Source of the DNA: JANSWP01 sp041941305
Lineage (GTDB): Bacteria > Bacteroidota > Bacteroidia > Chitinophagales > Saprospiraceae
Length of the DNA stretch: 64,000 bases
Direction: 5' to 3'
Assembly (NCBI GenBank): GCA_041941305.1
Contig: JBGTQJ010000018.1
Span: 62,001 to 126,000 of the forward strand
Shown here: piece after piece, positions 22,916 to 31,503 of the stretch
How the letters are laid out: every line of letters begins with the position of its first letter
Position numbering within the stretch: position 1 is the first letter of the stretch
Notes under the pieces: model-generated
What the model was told of the DNA's origin: nothing
The model's input: only the letters and a program-made list of their open reading frames with translations
Database searches by the model: none
Position numbers and translations under genes: made by a program

Positions 22916-25900
22916 ATGACAAGAAAAAAGAAAGTATTACTAATTGGCTGGGATGCAGCAGACTGGAAGTTTCTGAATCCCTTGATTGACCAGGGCTTAA
23001 TGCCCAATTTGCAAAAATTGATAGAAGAAGGCGTCATGGGACGCCTGGCGACGCTGGATCCGCCTTTGTCTCCTACTTTGTGGACATCCATTGCCACTGG
23101 AAAAAGACCCTACAAGCACGGTATTTATGGTTTTACTGAGCCTACGGAGAATAATGAGGCGATACGTCCCATGTTCAATACCAACCGGAAAGTGAAAGCG
23201 ATTTGGAATATCCTCACTCAGCATGGATTGAAAACGCACGTGGTGGGCTGGTGGCCCTCCCACCCGGCTGAGCCCATCAATGGCACCATGATTTCCAATT
23301 TGTACCAAAGGGCGCACAACCGTATTTTCCAGCCCTGGCCGATGAAAAGTGGAACTGTGCATCCGGCTGAAAAAAGTGATTTTTATGCTGCGCTCAGGGT
23401 ACATCCGGAAGAATTGACGGCGGCGCATTTAAAGCCCTTTGTGCCCAATATTGAAAAGGTAGATCAGAGTAAAGACAGGAATCTTTTGCAAATTGCTCAG
23501 AACCTCGCGGATTGTTCTACGATTCATGCTGCCAGTACCTATATTCTGGAAAACGAGGAATGGGATTTTATGGCAGTGTATCACGACGCCATCGACCATT
23601 TTTGTCATGGCTATATGCAATACCACCCGCCGCGACGACCCCATATTCCAAAAAAGCAGTACGAATTGTACAATTACGTGGTGCAGGCGGCTTGTCGCTA
23701 CCACGATATGATGCTCCGGCGCCTGCTGGACTTTGCAGATGAAGATACGACGGTAATGCTGATCAGTGACCACGGATTCCATCCCGACCATAATCGCCCG
23801 GATGCCATTCCAAATACACCCACCGGACCTGCGATAGAGCATAGTGATTATGGCATTATCGTCATGAAGGGACCAGGTATCAAAAAAGACGATACCATTT
23901 TTGGAGCCAGTCTGTTGGACATTACGCCTACCATATTGTCGGTGTATGATTTGCCAGTAGGGGAAGATATGGATGGTAAGGTATTGGTACAGGCTTTTGA
24001 AGAAGCCCCAGAAATTGAAAGTATTCTTAGCTGGGAAAATATCAAGGGCAAAGATGGCAGCCATCCAAAAGATCTGCAGGTTTCTGAGGAAGATGCTAGG
24101 GCGGAGTTGAAGCAGTTAATAGAACTGGGATATATCGAAGATCCGGGAGAGAATGCAGAAGAAGCCATAAAGAACACCAACAATGAGAACAATTTCAATC
24201 TCGCCAGATCCTATATCGATGGCGGCAAATGGCAGGAAGGCATTGAAGTACTGGAAAAGCTACACGAGGAAAATCCAAAGGTTCTACGCTTTGCCCATCA
24301 TTTAGCAAGTGCTTATCAGTTTACTGGGGATTTGAACGGGGCACGCAAGCTAGTCAATCACATTCGCGATATTGAAGATAGAGATAGTGCGACTATGGAT
24401 ATTTTAGAGGGAACGGTTCTATTGGGTGAGCAACGGTTTGAAGAAGCCTTGAGCTTATTTCAAAAAGCTGATAAAGAAGGTGGTCATGTGGCGAATCTCG
24501 ATTTGCGCATGGCGCATGCCTATTTGAATTTGAACCGAGTACCCGAAGCAGAACAGGCAATTGAAAGAGAATTGAAAAACAACCCTGAAGAAGCACTGGC
24601 GCATTATACCAAAGGATTAATTGAAATGCAGAAAAAAGATTTTGAGTCAGCGCTGGATGCTTTAATGGATGCCGTGGCTTTGGATTATTATTCTGCCAAT
24701 ACGCATTTGAAAATTGGGCAATGCCTTGTTCGATTGGAGCAATACGAAGCGGCTGCGGAAGCATTAGAGACTTGCCTCAAATTATTTCCGGGATCATTGG
24801 AAGCCAGGGAAGAAATCATTCAGATTTACGAACAGCATTTGCAACAGCCTCAAAAAGCCATATTGTTCAAAAAAGACCTGGAAAGCTTAAAAGAGAATCA
24901 GAATGAAATACGGAAGGATGAAACCCTACCATCCGGTTTAGAGGAAGATGGTCTGGTAGATCCGCATTTAATGCCTTTTGACCCGGTTGAAATCAAGGAA
25001 GCTGTTCCAGTTGAATCTGTGGAAGAGGAAGATTTGGTGCAAAAATACAATCAAGCATTAAGTTATATTGATGGGGGGAAATGGAAAGAAGGAATATCAC
25101 TTCTTGAAGAATTACATGCTCTGAAGCCTGAGCATGTGGATTATGCCTATTCTTTATTTCAGGGATATCACAACACCGGAAAATTTAAGGCCGCCAGAAA
25201 GGTGTTGCTTCAAATGCGGGAAAAACAGGATGGGAAAAATGCTCGAATTGATATATTGGAAGGCATTTTACTAATGACAGAAAAAAGATTTCCCAAAGCC
25301 CTTGAATTTTTTGAGAGGGCAAGAAATGACAAGAATTTGGAAAAGGGTTTAAATCTGTTAATTGCCCGAGCCTGTATGCATATGGGAAGGTACGATGAAG
25401 CAGATAAAGCCATCCACAAAGAATTGGAAAAAAACCGGGAATCGGCTGCGGTCTGGCATACCAAAGGTATGGTTCATTTTCACAGGCTGGAATACGAGAA
25501 AGCTTTACAAGCATTAAGACATTCACTTGGACTAAATTATCGTTCTCCATATACGCAATTGTATGTGGGGGAAACCCTCATGGGCATGCAACGATATGAG
25601 GAGGCGATTGAGGTATTTGACAAGTGTATCGAATTATTCCCCAATGCCAATAGAGCCAGAGAAAGGATCATTAAAATATATTGTATCCATTTAGACCAGC
25701 CGGGCAAGGCAGTTCCTTACCTGGAAGCATTTAATCAAAAAATCAAGGGAACCATTACCATTGTTTCCGGTTTACCCCGAAGTGGCACCTCTATGATGAT
25801 GCAAATGCTGAAGGCAGGTGGGATGGAAATTTTTACAGACGAAGAAAGAGCTGCCGATGAAAACAATCCCAAAGGATATTATGAACACGATGCGGTCAAA

Positions 25901-26335
25901 TCTTTGAAAGGCAATCATCAATTTTTAGAAGAAGCTTCCGGCAAAGTCATGAAGGTCATTGCCCAATTGTTGCGCGATTTACCAATGAACTTCAGGTATC
26001 AAGTCATTTTTATGGAAAGGGACATCATGGAGGTCATCGCTTCCCAGCAAAAGATGTTGCAAAGAATTGGTAAACAGGTAGATACAGAAACCCTTCCATT
26101 GAATCTGGTGCAGCAATACGAAAGAACCATTGAGGAGGTCAAAAAATGGGCGAAGAAGCATCCCACAGCAGAAGTGCTGTTTGTGCCTCACCGAAGAGTG
26201 ATTGAAGCGCCTTTTGTTCAAGCCATTCAGGTCAATGACTTTTTGGGAACAAATATGGAGGTAGAGAAAATGGCGGCTGCCGTAGATAATCGCTTGTATA
26301 GGGAGCGCTCAAAATCCAAGAGTGAAGTAGCCTAA
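22916..26335 (+). CDS. Phosphodiesterase-TPR-TPR-sulfotransferase fusion protein
   Basis: The 1139-residue protein has no signal peptide, so a cytoplasmic location is likely. Residues 5-380 are an alkaline-phosphatase-superfamily phosphodiesterase/nucleotide pyrophosphatase: metal ligand in LLIGWDAADW (D13), nucleophile region LSPTLWTSIATGKRPYKHGI (S52/T54), DAIDHFCHGY, SDHGFHPDH and DITPTILSVYDLPVG. Residues 421-660 and 710-945 are two homologous blocks of TPRs, each opening with YIDGGKW. Residues 945-1139 are a sulfotransferase-like domain with a P-loop-like 5'-phosphosulfate site (IVSGLPRSGTSMMMQML) and a second motif VIFMERDIMEVIASQ. Such sulfotransferases use PAPS. The combination suggests coupled phosphoester cleavage and sulfation or PAP turnover, with TPRs for partner binding; this is inference. 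Confidence 0.85.
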   Translation: MTRKKKVLLIGWDAADWKFLNPLIDQGLMPNLQKLIEEGVMGRLATLDPPLSPTLWTSIATGKRPYKHGIYGFTEPTENNEAIRPMFNTNRKVKAIWNILTQHGLKTHVVGWWPSHPAEPINGTMISNLYQRAHNRIFQPWPMKSGTVHPAEKSDFYAALRVHPEELTAAHLKPFVPNIEKVDQSKDRNLLQIAQNLADCSTIHAASTYILENEEWDFMAVYHDAIDHFCHGYMQYHPPRRPHIPKKQYELYNYVVQAACRYHDMMLRRLLDFADEDTTVMLISDHGFHPDHNRPDAIPNTPTGPAIEHSDYGIIVMKGPGIKKDDTIFGASLLDITPTILSVYDLPVGEDMDGKVLVQAFEEAPEIESILSWENIKGKDGSHPKDLQVSEEDARAELKQLIELGYIEDPGENAEEAIKNTNNENNFNLARSYIDGGKWQEGIEVLEKLHEENPKVLRFAHHLASAYQFTGDLNGARKLVNHIRDIEDRDSATMDILEGTVLLGEQRFEEALSLFQKADKEGGHVANLDLRMAHAYLNLNRVPEAEQAIERELKNNPEEALAHYTKGLIEMQKKDFESALDALMDAVALDYYSANTHLKIGQCLVRLEQYEAAAEALETCLKLFPGSLEAREEIIQIYEQHLQQPQKAILFKKDLESLKENQNEIRKDETLPSGLEEDGLVDPHLMPFDPVEIKEAVPVESVEEEDLVQKYNQALSYIDGGKWKEGISLLEELHALKPEHVDYAYSLFQGYHNTGKFKAARKVLLQMREKQDGKNARIDILEGILLMTEKRFPKALEFFERARNDKNLEKGLNLLIARACMHMGRYDEADKAIHKELEKNRESAAVWHTKGMVHFHRLEYEKALQALRHSLGLNYRSPYTQLYVGETLMGMQRYEEAIEVFDKCIELFPNANRARERIIKIYCIHLDQPGKAVPYLEAFNQKIKGTITIVSGLPRSGTSMMMQMLKAGGMEIFTDEERAADENNPKGYYEHDAVKSLKGNHQFLEEASGKVMKVIAQLLRDLPMNFRYQVIFMERDIMEVIASQQKMLQRIGKQVDTETLPLNLVQQYERTIEEVKKWAKKHPTAEVLFVPHRRVIEAPFVQAIQVNDFLGTNMEVEKMAAAVDNRLYRERSKSKSEVA

Positions 26336-27465
26336 CACAGCTTTGGAAAGCAACCTTTTGATTTTAGCAGATAATAAGGTGTTTTATTATGTACCCGTAC
26401 TGAAATGTCAATAAACTAATTTATTAAAGAAAATGATTTTGTGTGTACATGCTGTTGAAGAGATTATTAGATGATTCCTTTAATTGATTTTGTTAATTTT
26501 ACTATAATTAACCATTAAGCAACTATAGTTTGTTTTAATCAAACCATAACAAACTGAGTTCAAGTTTAACGTTTTTAAAATATGATGATAATAATTAATT
26601 TTTTCAACACGATCTTTTTTTCCTTTCCAAAAAAGTTCTATTTTACTGCCGATTTCGAAAGAAACCATTTCTAGTGCCGAGAAAAATTAAGAATTCAGTT
26701 TGGTTATGTTGTTTATTTAAATAATAGACAATAAACGCGAACAATTTAACCATTTAGCAACTGTATTTGACATTTATTGATTTAACAAATAGAAAAACTT
26801 TCCGCTCTTTTACCCAAACAGATTGAAGGAATACTTTCAGGAGTATATGGAAAGACACTTAAAGCCTTACTTCATATAATTAAAACTTAGAACGTGCTTT
26901 AGGTGCATTGTTGAATCAACCAGCCGGGAGTAATATGTATTGAATCCCCAGTTCTCTTGACTCCCTACCGGCGAGTGTTTTAAGTTTTAAATCGACTACT
27001 TTTGATGAGTGCTGTTTTAAAAATTGAGAAACTAGACAAAGATTTGATAAGCAGATGAGTGTTAGTCATGACTTGCTGTTGTATCAATCTAAACCTGTCG
27101 CTATACAAATTATAATTCCTGTAGTTTAGAAAGACTTATTCATAGATAGCCAACTTGTATATGAAAAAATCTTTTGGCTATTTTTCATTTTTTTCTGTGA
27201 GCAAGTCAAATAGTTGTTTGAATAAAGACACTTTTACCATTATATGGAACCTTTCATCAACAGGTTTTTATAAAGCCTGAAAACTTTGTGTTAACCTCAA
27301 AAAGGTGGATAGATGGATTAGAAAGTATTGGAATTCTCTTCAAGACTTTCGGTCTATCACAACTTGGTGGTTCCAATGCTTAGCTTATCCTACAGATCGG
27401 ATGTTTCGAGCTATTGTAACCGAACCAAACATAAATACATTTTTTAACTTAAAAAACTTTATTTT
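26336..27465. other. Long AT-rich region without a supported gene
   Basis: No credible coding frame is seen in these 1130 bp. It holds the second copy of the C/T-varying motif (26630-26680) shared with 20284-20338, and an interrupted hairpin formed by CCGGGAGT near 26930 and ACTCCCTACCGG near 26965. The frame overlapping the next start (27305-27586) is out of phase with the tail-collar gene and has no family features. Confidence 0.4.
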
Positions 27466-27984
27466 ATGGAACCTTTTCTCGGTCAAATTATGCCTGTCGG
27501 CTTTAATTTTAATCCCCGTGGCTGGGCGATGTGTAATGGCCAACTTCTGCCAATTGCTCAATATACCGCATTGTTCTCTTTATTAGGTACCACTTTTGGT
27601 GGAGATGGACGTACTACCTTTGCCTTACCAGATTTGAGGGGTCGTTCTATTCGCCATGTAGGTAGTGGAGCTGGTCTAAATCCCACTACCTGGGGACAAA
27701 GAGGCGGATCGAATAATGTTGTGTTGACAGTTGCCAACATACCAAGTCATAATCATTCTGTAACTGCTGGAAAAGAAGGAATAGGTTCTGGACCCACCAC
27801 TACTGCTGCTGGCAGTTATATGGGTAATGCTGACGATCAAAACTATCGTACTGCCGCTGGAACTAGCGCAATGGCAAATATGGTTGGAAATACCGGAGCC
27901 GGGCAATCCTTTAATGTAGATAGTCCTTATTTGGGTATTTATGTCAATATTGCACTTACAGGTATATTTCCTTCCAGAAGTTAA
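27466..27984 (+). CDS. Tail-collar domain protein (microcystin-dependent-like), copy 1
   Basis: The 172-residue protein carries a phage tail-collar domain: MEPFLGQIMPVGFNFNPRGW, the glycine-rich core LLGTTFGGDGRTTFALPDLR, and the histidine segment IPSHNHSVTAGKEG. Bacterial relatives are often called microcystin-dependent proteins (MdpB-like) and usually occur in groups of two or three. They have no signal peptide, and neither has this one; their role is unknown, and phage or contractile-tail ancestry is inferred only from the domain. No tail sheath, baseplate or tube gene is nearby, so this is not evidence of a prophage. The downstream copy is about 92% identical. Confidence 0.88.
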   Translation: MEPFLGQIMPVGFNFNPRGWAMCNGQLLPIAQYTALFSLLGTTFGGDGRTTFALPDLRGRSIRHVGSGAGLNPTTWGQRGGSNNVVLTVANIPSHNHSVTAGKEGIGSGPTTTAAGSYMGNADDQNYRTAAGTSAMANMVGNTGAGQSFNVDSPYLGIYVNIALTGIFPSRS

Positions 27985-28126
27985 TTTTTCATTTACTTTA
28001 TTTAAAAAAATCTATAAGTGGTGGCTTTAACCATCTAATGGTGCCATCAACAGAATAAAGTCTAATGTATGACATTGAATTCTGGAAAAATTTATTAAAT
28101 TAATTCATTCAAAAAAACTAAACAAT

Positions 28127-28645
28127 ATGGAACCTTTTCTCGGTCAAATTATGCCAGTTGGATTCAACTTCCCACCTAGAGGTTGGGCTTTTTGTGATGG
28201 TCAACTTCTGCCAATTGCTCAAAATACTGCACTGTTTTCTTTATTAGGTACCACCTTTGGAGGAGATGGTCGAACCACTTTTGGTTTGCCTGGTTTGAGG
28301 GGTCGTTCTATTCGCCATGTAGGTAGTGGAGCTGGTCTTAATCCCACTACCTGGGGACAAAGAGGCGGATCGAATAATGTTACGTTGATAGTTGCCAACA
28401 TACCAAGTCATAATCATTCTGTAACTGCTGGAAAAGAAGGAATAGGTTCTGGACCTACGACTACAGCTGCTGGCAGTTATATGGGCAATGCTGACGACCA
28501 AAACTATCGTACTGCTGTTGGAACTAGCGCAATGGCGAATATGGTTGGAAATACTGGAGGCGGACAATCTTTTAATATTGATAGCCCTTATTTAGGCATT
28601 TATGTCTGTATTGCACTAACAGGAATTTATCCTTCTCGAAGTTAA
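28127..28645 (+). CDS. Tail-collar domain protein (microcystin-dependent-like), copy 2
   Basis: This is a tandem duplicate of the preceding gene with the same 172-residue length and 13 amino-acid differences by my count. Differences are concentrated in the first 60 residues (NFPPRGWAFCDGQ, FGLPGLR) and in the last 30; the middle is nearly invariant. The 142-bp gap between the copies shows no terminator with a T-run, so they may be co-transcribed. A hairpin at 28687-28731 ends the pair. Confidence 0.88.
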   Translation: MEPFLGQIMPVGFNFPPRGWAFCDGQLLPIAQNTALFSLLGTTFGGDGRTTFGLPGLRGRSIRHVGSGAGLNPTTWGQRGGSNNVTLIVANIPSHNHSVTAGKEGIGSGPTTTAAGSYMGNADDQNYRTAVGTSAMANMVGNTGGGQSFNIDSPYLGIYVCIALTGIYPSRS

Positions 28646-28686
28646 ATTTTTCTTTTATTAATTGAGAAACATTAGCTAAGCAATAA

Positions 28687-28731
28687 AAATTTTAGTGGGT
28701 TCATTCTTATCTGCAATGACCCGCTAAAATT
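28687..28731 (+). terminator. Terminator after the tail-collar pair
   Basis: AAATTTTAGTGGGTTCATT pairs with AATGACCCGCTAAAATTT with one bulge and one mismatch; the sequence TTGTTTTGTT follows. Confidence 0.6.
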
Positions 28732-28780
28732 TGTTTTGTTATGGTATCTAAGGTTGAGCTATTTAACGACTTAATGGTTT

Positions 28781-29404
28781 ATGGACTTTATTATTAAAAC
28801 CAGCTCTGAAGAATTGAAACGCGCCCAAAAGTGGTGGCGTGATCTAGAAATGCAATGGAAATTAGCTTATAATGAAGCGTGCTTTGGTAAAGGATCTGTT
28901 CTGGAACCTCCCAAGGATGATGAATTGATGATTTTGTTGATAAGGGCAGACACTTTTAGGTTTGCAGGGCCTATGGCGATGAATTCAAACATGACAACTA
29001 AATTGACAAATTTGTCGGGCATGATTCCGCTCTATCACATACATTATCTATCTATTTCACATACCAATATCACTTCCCTCAAAGACCTGAAAAGACATAC
29101 AAAAATTGAACACTTGTTTGTTCAGGAAAATAAATTGACTTCCCTGAGGGGGATTGAAGGAATGACTAACTTAAAAGAGTTGTACTGCCAGAATAACGCA
29201 ATAAGCGATTTATATCCTGTTAATAAGTTAAGCAACTTAGAAACTTTATACGTTTCAAATAATAAATTGACAAATCTAAATGCAGTGACTGAGGCTCATT
29301 CAGATAATATGAAGAAATTTTATGTATTGCCAAATGAAGGTTTGAAGGATAGAGATATTATCAAGTTTCAGAATTCTGTAGGAATCATATGCCGAAAAGG
29401 GTAA
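28781..29404 (+). CDS. Leucine-rich-repeat protein
   Basis: The 207-residue protein has no signal peptide. Residues 1-75 are an N-terminal region with KRAQKWWRDLEMQWKLAYNE and DDELMILLIRADTFRF, found (from memory) in other Bacteroidota LRR proteins. Residues 80-185 hold about five short leucine-rich repeats of the 22-residue type, such as LEHLFVQENKLTSLRGIEG-like units (IEHLFVQENKLTSL, LKELYCQNNAISDL, LETLYVSNNKLTNL). LRRs usually make a protein-binding face. It sits in an accessory cluster between the tail-collar pair and two 2-oxoglutarate-dioxygenase-type genes. Function and partner are unknown. Confidence 0.8.
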   Translation: MDFIIKTSSEELKRAQKWWRDLEMQWKLAYNEACFGKGSVLEPPKDDELMILLIRADTFRFAGPMAMNSNMTTKLTNLSGMIPLYHIHYLSISHTNITSLKDLKRHTKIEHLFVQENKLTSLRGIEGMTNLKELYCQNNAISDLYPVNKLSNLETLYVSNNKLTNLNAVTEAHSDNMKKFYVLPNEGLKDRDIIKFQNSVGIICRKG

Positions 29405-29443
29405 ATGGGATGCTCCCTTTTAAGTGGCACCCTACCCTTGTGA

Positions 29444-29812
29444 TCATGTTTTAGAGAAGTATTAGGACATTTTAATTGCAAATATCAAAGGGTCATGTTG
29501 AGGTTGCTCAAGGCAGGAGAAGGGTTTACAAAGCATCGTGACCCGATGTACTACGAAAAAGGAGAAGCCAGAATTCACATTCCCATCATTACAGACGAAT
29601 TATTTGAAATTTACTTCAATGATGAAAGGGTGATTATGAAAGAAGGAGAATGTTGGTATTTGAATACCCGACAAATCCATTGGGGCATCAACAAAAGTCA
29701 AAATGATAGAGTTCACCTGATTTTGGATTGTGATGTGAATGATTGGCTGGAAAGTATTTTTATCGAACATGGATTTCCATCACTAGCCGAATCATCTGCA
29801 ACTTTTGTCTGA
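29444..29812 (+). pseudogene. Truncated aspartyl/asparaginyl beta-hydroxylase
   Basis: An open frame from ATG 29495 gives 105 residues with the catalytic half of an Asp/Asn beta-hydroxylase domain: FTKHRD, ARIHIPIITDE, MKEGECWYLNTRQIHW and DRVHLILDCDVNDWL. Family-like sequence continues in frame upstream of that ATG (FREVLGHFNCKYQRV) to an in-frame stop at 29441-29443. Full-length relatives have roughly 90-100 more residues at the N-terminus, which are absent here because the LRR gene ends at 29404. So this is a 5'-truncated gene. The iron-ligand type residues (H in KHRD, H in QIHW) remain, so a short active product cannot be excluded, but decay is more likely. Confidence 0.72.
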
Positions 29813-29846
29813 TGTAAAAATAATCCTCCAAACCAAAACTAACACA

Positions 29847-29914
29847 GAAATAGATAGCCACGTTTAATAAGATGATCGTGCACCGAAATTGAAAAGTCAG
29901 TATCGGTGCTTTTT
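29847..29914 (+). repeat. 68-bp direct repeat with hairpin and T-run, copy 1
   Basis: This 68-bp sequence, starting GAAATAGATAGCCACG, is repeated at 31317-31384 with a single difference (A for T at 29887). Its 3' half is GCACCGA...TATCGGTGC followed by TTTTT, a terminator. In this copy the stem has one mismatch. It ends 12 bp before the start codon of the PhyH-family gene. Confidence 0.85.
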
Positions 29915-29926
29915 AATTTTTATAAG

Positions 29927-30718
29927 ATGATTCCACGTTTTAATATTACTGAAAAAGATTTTCAGAAAAACACTTTTCCTTTAGAGCAGCTAGAAGTTGC
30001 AGTCAATAATTTTTCTGAAAAGGGGTGCATTATCATTGAAAATGCTTTCCCAAAAGAACTGATTCAGGAATTGTATAATCATTATGTTGAAAAGTATAAT
30101 GATTACTTCAAAGAGGAGGCAGATCCAAATGCTTTGAAGGTTGGGCAAAAGAGGATAATGATTTCTGTTGAATTACGCCCACCTTTTAATACACCACTTT
30201 TTTATGCCAATCCATTTGTGCTGCCAATTCTTGAAAAATTACTCGGACCAGACATGATATTAGGGAGTATTGGATCTGTTATTTCTCTGCCTGGCGATCC
30301 AGATCAAGGGAAACATAGAGACAATCCAGGATTATTTGGAATGGACATAGATGGAGAGGTACCTAGTTATATTATTGATTTATTTATCCCATTGATTGAT
30401 TTTAATAGCCAAAATGGGACGACCAGAGTTTGGCCAACGACCCACCGAAATTTTGTAAATGGAAATCAAGTTAAGGAATATTTTGATCCAGAAATAAAAG
30501 TTGGATCATGTATGTTAGTAGATTATCGATTGTACCATGCCGGTACAGCAAACTTATCGCAGAATCTGAGACCCTTAATTTACAATGTGTATCATCGTCC
30601 CTGGTACAGAGACTATATCAATTACAGGAACCAACCTGCAAGGATTATTTGCAAGGAAGAATTTGAAAAGATTCCAGAACGATTTCATTCACTTTTTTCA
30701 GTAGCTTTAAATATATAA
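29927..30718 (+). CDS. PhyH-family Fe(II)/2-oxoglutarate dioxygenase
   Basis: From ATG 29927 the product has 263 residues; a GTG seven codons upstream is in frame but lies in the AT-rich tail of the 68-bp repeat. The protein matches the phytanoyl-CoA dioxygenase family: iron ligands in GKHRDNPGLFG (HxD) and in VDYRLYHAGTANLSQNLRP, where the second histidine and the arginine that holds 2-oxoglutarate are seen. Members hydroxylate small molecules such as fatty acyl derivatives, amino acids or natural products. No biosynthetic cluster is adjacent, so the substrate is open. It lies between the two copies of the 68-bp repeat together with a small Tat-signal protein gene. Confidence 0.85.
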   Translation: MIPRFNITEKDFQKNTFPLEQLEVAVNNFSEKGCIIIENAFPKELIQELYNHYVEKYNDYFKEEADPNALKVGQKRIMISVELRPPFNTPLFYANPFVLPILEKLLGPDMILGSIGSVISLPGDPDQGKHRDNPGLFGMDIDGEVPSYIIDLFIPLIDFNSQNGTTRVWPTTHRNFVNGNQVKEYFDPEIKVGSCMLVDYRLYHAGTANLSQNLRPLIYNVYHRPWYRDYINYRNQPARIICKEEFEKIPERFHSLFSVALNI

Positions 30719-30925
30719 CCTAGTACTAGTGTTATTCTTGACAAAGGTGATCGCAAAATTTGATACATTATTAGTAGTTTTTGAATATCTATTTTCTATA
30801 TTTGAGCTATTGACTATCAATTAGTTATCAATAACTAAATTTCCGGAACCATCCCTTTCTAAAATTAAATAAATTCCATATATTTGGTAAAGTTTTAGTG
30901 AGGGAGTCATCTAAACAAAAGTGTT
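30719..30925. other. Short intergenic region
   Basis: This AT-rich gap of 207 bp between the dioxygenase and the Tat-signal protein gene shows no hairpin with a T-run and no clear promoter box. Confidence 0.3.
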
Positions 30926-31291
30926 ATGAAAAGAAGGACCTTCCTTACAACTACAGGAGTCATTGGAACCGCAATTGGGAGTGGCCTCGCGTCCACTCTT
31001 GATCTTGCCATTTCATCCACTCCCTGGCATTATTTCTCAGGTTTACAAACTTCCGAAATTCAACATATTGACGACTTTGCACAACGGCTTCGTCAGTATT
31101 TAACGATACACCATGCCGATACTCGTATCGTCAAAAATGTGGTGATGCCAAAAGCAATCCTTTATCAAAAACACGCCGATGGCAATTATTGCCTGATCTA
31201 TCAAAATATCAATGATAAATTCATTCAGTTGGAGAAAGTGGGGGAGCAGGTGACTACCAAGGTTTCTTCTGTTCATCCCAAGCAAGCGTGA
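30926..31291 (+). CDS. Small protein with twin-arginine signal, unknown
   Basis: The 121-residue product starts MKRRTFLTTTGVIGTAIGSG, a twin-arginine export signal (RRTFL followed by a hydrophobic glycine-rich stretch) with likely cleavage near LAST. The mature part of about 95 residues, with HYFSGLQTSEIQHIDDFAQR and ILYQKHADGNYCLIYQNIND, matches no family I recognise. Tat export implies folding, often with a cofactor, before transport; no cofactor motif is seen. It lies within the 68-bp direct-repeat bracket and is ended by the second copy of that repeat. Confidence 0.7.
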   Translation: MKRRTFLTTTGVIGTAIGSGLASTLDLAISSTPWHYFSGLQTSEIQHIDDFAQRLRQYLTIHHADTRIVKNVVMPKAILYQKHADGNYCLIYQNINDKFIQLEKVGEQVTTKVSSVHPKQA

Positions 31292-31316
31292 GAGGGAATT
31301 TATCATTCTCCTGTTC

Positions 31317-31384
31317 GAAATAGATAGCCACGTTTAATAAGATGATCGTGCACCGATATTGAAAAGTCAGTATCGGTGCTTTTT
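31317..31384 (+). repeat. 68-bp direct repeat with terminator, copy 2
   Basis: This is the second copy of the element at 29847-29914. The terminator stem GCACCGATA/TATCGGTGC is perfect (9 bp) and followed by T5, placed about 60 bp behind the Tat-signal protein gene. A smaller stem, CACG with CGTG, lies just before it, so the transcribed repeat could form two hairpins like a small RNA. Confidence 0.85.
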
Positions 31385-31392
31385 GTTGGGGT

Positions 31393-31424
31393 GGAGCGGG
31401 GCGGCAACAATGCCGCCCCGCTCC
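31393..31424. terminator. 14-bp GC-rich perfect hairpin
   Basis: GGAGCGGGGCGGCA (31393-31406) pairs exactly with 31411-31424 around the loop ACAA; AATAGTTTTTT follows on the plus strand. Its GC content is far above the surroundings. Confidence 0.75.
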
Positions 31425-31441
31425 AATAGTTTTTTATAAAG

Positions 31442-31483
31442 GGAAGCCCTCAAAAATTTTATTCAAAATTTTTGAGGGCTTCC
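31442..31483. terminator. 19-bp perfect hairpin, bidirectional
   Basis: Positions 31442-31460 and 31465-31483 pair perfectly around the loop ATTC, with GGAAGCCCTC at the base and an A/T-rich tip. T-rich sequence follows on the plus strand, and it lies 20 bp behind the stop of the minus-strand nuclease gene, so it can serve both directions. Confidence 0.8.
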
Positions 31484-31503
31484 TTTTATATTTTTTTTTG
31501 AGA

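Noticed and set aside
27305..27586. Plus-strand frame overlapping the first tail-collar start
   Set aside because: It is out of frame with the collar gene and shows no domain.
27466..28645. Prophage or contractile-tail particle suggested by tail-collar domains
   Set aside because: No sheath, tube, baseplate, capsid, terminase or integrase gene is in the window; MdpB-like collar proteins are common as stand-alone genes.
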